A stretch of DNA of 64,000 nucleotides from Acanthaster planci. Lineage: Eukaryota > Echinodermata > Asteroidea > Valvatida > Acanthasteridae. Below, one piece after another: positions 59,547 through 64,000 of this stretch (its first letter is position 1; each line of letters starts with the position of its first letter). Both the position numbers and the translations under genes were made by a program. The stretch is taken from positions 62,001-126,000 of the forward strand of contig NW_019091445.1 in NCBI RefSeq assembly GCF_001949145.1, written 5' to 3'. The notes under the pieces are model-generated. The model did no database searches. It was not told the DNA's origin and saw nothing but the letters and a program-made list of their open reading frames with translations.

Positions 59547-62500
59547 CTTGTGCAGTCTGGGTATCTCTCAATTCGAAACCAATAGTTATTTTGATAGACT
59601 TTGTTTATCGAGCCTTTGCTCCGTGGAAAGCCTTTCACACTACTGTAACTTCAATAAGGCACGTCATCCTAGTATCGAGAAGAGAAGCGGTAATATAATT
59701 GAGTTAATACAAAACCTCAAGAATGCATCTTTTTGTCTCATTAACCTCGTTTATGATGTTCAATACAATATTCCTGTGGCCTTATATAAACAAAAAAATG
59801 AATTAAGGTGTTAGTGTCAGTATCTTTCATGTTGTCTCCGCGTTTATGGCAACAAAGTTTTAATACAAGTTTAAAATTAAAATCTTTGTTGTTTAAGTTC
59901 TATTTGCTGCCATTTTGTTTTTTTATGCTAATGAAATGTTCCTACTCATGAGCAAAACTGTGAGGTCATTTCAGGAAGAACTCACTAGCTGTTACATTGG
60001 TTTGCCCACATAAAAACCTTCTTTTTATACGTTTTCTTGCCTGAACTTTGTTTTCTTTGTTAATTCATTATGGTGTCACGTTTGGCAGCAAGGAACCCTT
60101 TTCTGTGAAATATTTTTAGTGAATAAATTGTGCGTTCACAATTTCCGTAGAATTGAAACCTGTGCAGTGAACAGTGACAGCGCCCCCAGTTGTCTGGGAA
60201 ACCATGAATAAAGTTAAATGTTAAGAAAAAATGAGAACACTACACTTCTGTATGCAACGAGCCTAATAATAATAAGAAGAGTGTAGGATTGAAACAAAGA
60301 CATTTGAAAGACAAATTCGTTGCAGCAACACTTAAAAGTCTGAAATAGAAAATTGCAAGTGCTGTATAGCAACGCCAGACCACCCAGGAGTCCTTGCTAA
60401 GGCACGTCCTGTTGACAATGCTGACATTCAACGGATGAGGTAACCTACTGCATAATAAATATTAGGTATCACACCCAATTGCTTGGGAGTGGGCCCCGAG
60501 AGAAGCTTGAACCAAAAACATTCTGTTGATGATGTACTTTTTTTTCTTGGTACGTACACAGGGCTATAGTGGCACTTACTGCCGGGGGCCAGCTGCCCAT
60601 CCCCGGGAAATTGTGGCCACTTGCTCTTCCGAAACGGTTTTACCGTCAAGAAAAGGGATATAGATTCTTTTCAGGAGGAAATAAAAAGGGACCATTTTTT
60701 ATAAAGACAAAATCCCATTTTCCCCCTCCCCCGACCAAAGACCTGTGTATGCTATTGTCCTGATTAATTTTCTGAGCAAAATCAACTCCCCTTGTCATAT
60801 TACCACTGAATCATTCAGTGAAAGGAAGTGAGACCTATGAAGAGCAAACCATAAATAGTATGATATCTTCTCAAGTAGTACACCTGGATTCGTTTTTCTA
60901 CTTGCTGGATAAGTTCTTCCTTGGTGTTTTAAAATCAGCCTTTGCCATTCCATGCTGTTTGTTTTGTTTGAATTTAACACTAGAGTCGCTGGTTTCTGTT
61001 TACCAATTGACTTTGGAATACCTCATCAAAATATTTGATGCGGCATAGTACACTCACGGTCTAGGATCGGTTGATATTGGAAACCGGATTTAGAAAATAC
61101 CAGATGCTTTTTTAAGAAGTATGTGCAAACATTGAATTTCAGTGGTGCTAATTTAATTTGAAGATGAAACAAAATACTGATCGACATCACAAGTGAAGAA
61201 AACCAGAGAGACGCTGCACTTGGAACTCACCAGTGTCTTTCTCTCATTTATTCTGTCTTCCCGATGCAGCGCAGCTACTCAGGCAATCAGAAACTGTCCA
61301 GAGATCAATGCAATCAGACTTTCCGGGAAATCTTATATCCACTTTAACACGAGCACGGATTTTTCTTCCTTCGAGCCAGACATCAGTTACTTGTTTTGGT
61401 TTCTGTGCGCCATTTTGGCCGTGCATTAAACACGTTTGGGCTCAAAGGTCACTGCCGCAATTGTTAACTAAAATAAACCTGTCGGATACCAGACTATCTC
61501 CCCATTACAACCAGGATTAATGATTAACCTCTTTTTCTCGATGAAAATGTTTGCAGCGTTTTAATATTGTATTACAAGTGGGTTGCAAAGTCACTGTAAT
61601 TTTTTTCTCCCTCAAGTTTAAACTGTTTGCGGACACCGCTCTGGACTTCATTTTTAGTTCCTTTTAATTTTATTTGCCCATTAATTCACCCACTGACTAC
61701 TGATTGGCATCAGACTTTAATTCGTCAATGCATTTTTATTTTTCAGTTCCCACATTCCCCCAGATTTAATTGGATTATGTCGCATACAGTAGGTTCTTTG
61801 ACAAATTCAATTCGCCATGATCCTTTCAGACAATCTGTCTGAGTAAGACGGATATTTTGCTGGTTGAGTTTATCTGTAAGTCCAAGATACGCTGCATCAC
61901 ATCATATCTCTGACTGCTGTAACAACGACTATGTTGTGGTTGCTGCACATTACCACAGTGCCCTCAACGTCAGCATGGAGAGTTGTCAGAGGTTAGCGGT
62001 AGGAGGCAGCATCGTCATCTGTTGAAGCTAATCGGAAACCTGTTTTATTTCATAGAGTTGGACTGTACATATTCCAAAGCTTGGGTAAGTCTTTTAACCT
62101 TTCAATCTGGAACTTCCCAAGTCCCTTTTTAAATCAAATATCATCGGGTTTATTTGGCACCCTCTCCAATGGTAATTCGTGAAGGCATTTTACCTCTAAG
62201 AGTCAGAGCTTATTACAGAAATGGTTTAAAAATCAACACTGTTTAGCAAAGCTGCCTGAAAAAAATATCGCCAAAAAGCAGACAAGAATTTTGAAAACTG
62301 CATAATTTCAACCAATTTTGAAAGATCCCACAGTTCAGGAAAACTGGACCTTGTCTGAACGCCCTTCATGCAAATGGATTGCTTTAAGGAGCGGTGTAAA
62401 CAGAAACATTAAACACGAATCTTATTTTCGCGTCTATCAGTCGGTCACTTTGTAGGTTTGTCAGTCGGTCTTTCTTTTTGTCGACTGGTTAGTTTGTTTC

Positions 62501-63890
62501 GTTTTGTTTTACCATAACAACTCCGACCGTTGATGCGAGGGAAATTTGTTTCATTTTATTTTATAAGGTCTGGAGCTACAACTCGAATGTTAGTTTCCAT
62601 GCATCTATTGGTAGATACATTTATCTTGATTACTAGAAACTTAACTCTACGCATGAGTTCGTTGCTTCAAATACTCAGTTAACGCCAGTTAATCTGCCAT
62701 AACATAACTACCTCCATGGTTTTTGCCTCGAGCACGCATTACATCTTTTATCATAATGCAGTGCATTCATTCCAGTACATTTCAAATAATGAAGTGTGCA
62801 CCCAAGTTGCCTCAGTCTGACTTTATTTCAGTGAGAGCTCTAATCAGGCTAAAATGTTTATCATATACACTCATATATTCCGGAATAAATGCCCACCTAG
62901 AAGAGCCTTGCAATACCACTTACGGTGATTGTGTCTAAGACAGCAGAAAAAAAGATGTCTGCCCGGAGGATCTCGGGCGGAATATCGCGTGAAGCGGAGC
63001 ACGTATTATTTTCTCGACCTTCGGACTTAATGGAATTTGGCAGCGTACAGTTGGCTGGAAGCTGGCAGTGCGCATTCTGCAGCACAAGTTCAGTTGTTGT
63101 TCTTTGCTATGACTTGTAAAAGGGTGGAGGCTTTTTAGTAGTTTAAAAAAATATTAATGGCGGGTCAGTACAGTGAGAGAGTAAACCACTGTTCAGTCCG
63201 TGCGGCATCGTACCTAGCCCCTTGCTGCGTTCTCATCCTAACTATTTATTACGGACCACAATTAGACTCGGTTCGGTGTAGAAATCAACGAAAAGCCATG
63301 AGCTGCCTGCACAGTCTTGTTTGGTGAAGTCTGCTCTCTGGTGATAACCACAGAGATGTGACCTACTGCAGCAACGCAGTGGTATATGGAACACTGGTGC
63401 AGACCTCATAACAAGGGGAAATAGAAAAATGATAATGCAAGATCAATAAAGCAAGTAAGAAAAGTAAGTTAAAAAGCCACAGTAATGGAAGTGATTTCAC
63501 CAGGCTCTCGGTATTATATCTCAACAATCACATTTTTGAGGGTTGTATAAAAGGGCATGTGGCATTAATGTTCAGTAGGCTCTGAGACCCGCACAACTAT
63601 CTACACACAAGAAGGAAGTACTCCTTTAAACACAATCCATTTCGTGGGGAAAACGAACCGACCTACCATCCCGCTTGACAGACCACTTCGATCATGTGTC
63701 CCTAACGGCTTTCATTGTCTTGGATATTAAAAGCCATTTACTGATGCGACTGATCTGGCGCTCGATACAAAGTGACAATGTATGTGGCATTGCTGAAGCC
63801 GACACTTGTATCTCTTGACAGTTTTAGCGCATTTTGGCGTGCACGTTTCTTTTTCTGCCTCTCTCTTTAATTATCTAATTTGACATTTAT
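59547..63890. other. No gene recognised
   Basis: AT-rich. Several ORFs under 110 codons exist but none shows domain patterns, matched splice sites or a signal peptide with a plausible mature part. Confidence 0.5.
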
Positions 63891-63942
63891 AAAACAAAAC
63901 AAAACAAAACAAAACAAAACAAAACAAAACAAAACAAAAAAG
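63891..63942. repeat. (AAAAC)n microsatellite
   Basis: Nine uninterrupted AAAAC units followed by an A run. Confidence 0.95.
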
Positions 63943-64000
63943 TGAGAAAAAGCGATGAGATGAGCAGTTAGAGCGCATACCAAGAGGAGAGTCTCGAGAC

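Noticed and set aside
1-64000. CRISPR arrays, operons, bacterial promoters, rRNA genes
   Set aside because: The window is animal nuclear DNA; no spaced identical repeats or rRNA signatures were seen.

Overview
This is a stretch of nuclear DNA from an animal. It has long AT-rich non-coding tracts, GT-AG introns with good consensus sites, AATAAA signals, a tRNA-derived SINE, several foldback/MITE-like elements and a decayed DNA transposase. The genes recognised are aminergic-type GPCRs, a SEA/EGF/mucin-like membrane protein and a fibronectin-III membrane protein. This suits a marine invertebrate, most likely a deuterostome (echinoderm, hemichordate or cephalochordate). The sequence alone does not settle the phylum.

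Layout. 1-4060: no gene seen. 4063-7440 (+): a three-exon muscarinic-like GPCR with a plausible TATA/Inr core promoter, two in-phase alternative splice donors in the third intracellular loop, and a poly(A) signal. 7441-28035: long gene-poor tract with one clear palindromic element (18981-19196), small repeats and a few tiny ORFs. 28036-28399 (-): weak two-exon Cys-containing gene fragment. 28400-33600: nothing convincing. 33630-35344 (+): a single-exon histamine H3-like GPCR with a possible 5' non-coding exon. 35855-45930: repeat-rich tract with MITE-like elements, a frameshifted DDE-type transposase relic (39880-41640), two foldback elements and an 84-bp tandem duplication. 45936-54188 (-): an eight-exon gene reconstructed here by splice-phase matching. 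54190-58860: non-coding apart from a SINE and an unexplained ORF. 58861-59546 (-): an intronless signal peptide/FN3/TM protein. 59547-64000: no gene seen; an (AAAAC)n microsatellite lies near the right edge.

Most interesting locus. On the minus strand, eight exons (54121-54141, 53394-53676, 52342-52359, 51214-51317, 50637-50704, 49736-49896, 49218-49316, 46055-48261) join with every splice phase matching and an open frame of 986 codons plus stop. The product is predicted to be a type II membrane protein: a cytoplasmic tail of about 75 residues, one TM segment, a SEA domain with a GSIVI self-cleavage motif, an EGF domain, a Thr/Pro mucin-like stalk, and five diverged copies of a Cys-rich module that I do not recognise, with a furin-type RRKRR site between copies 2 and 3. 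An 18-nt microexon links the TM exon to the SEA domain.

The two GPCRs are both diverged aminergic-type receptors, and both lack the toggle-switch Trp6.48. The first also lacks the amine-anchoring Asp3.32; the second keeps it and has other H3-like hallmarks. No functional link between the receptors, the mucin-like protein and the FN3 protein can be shown from sequence.
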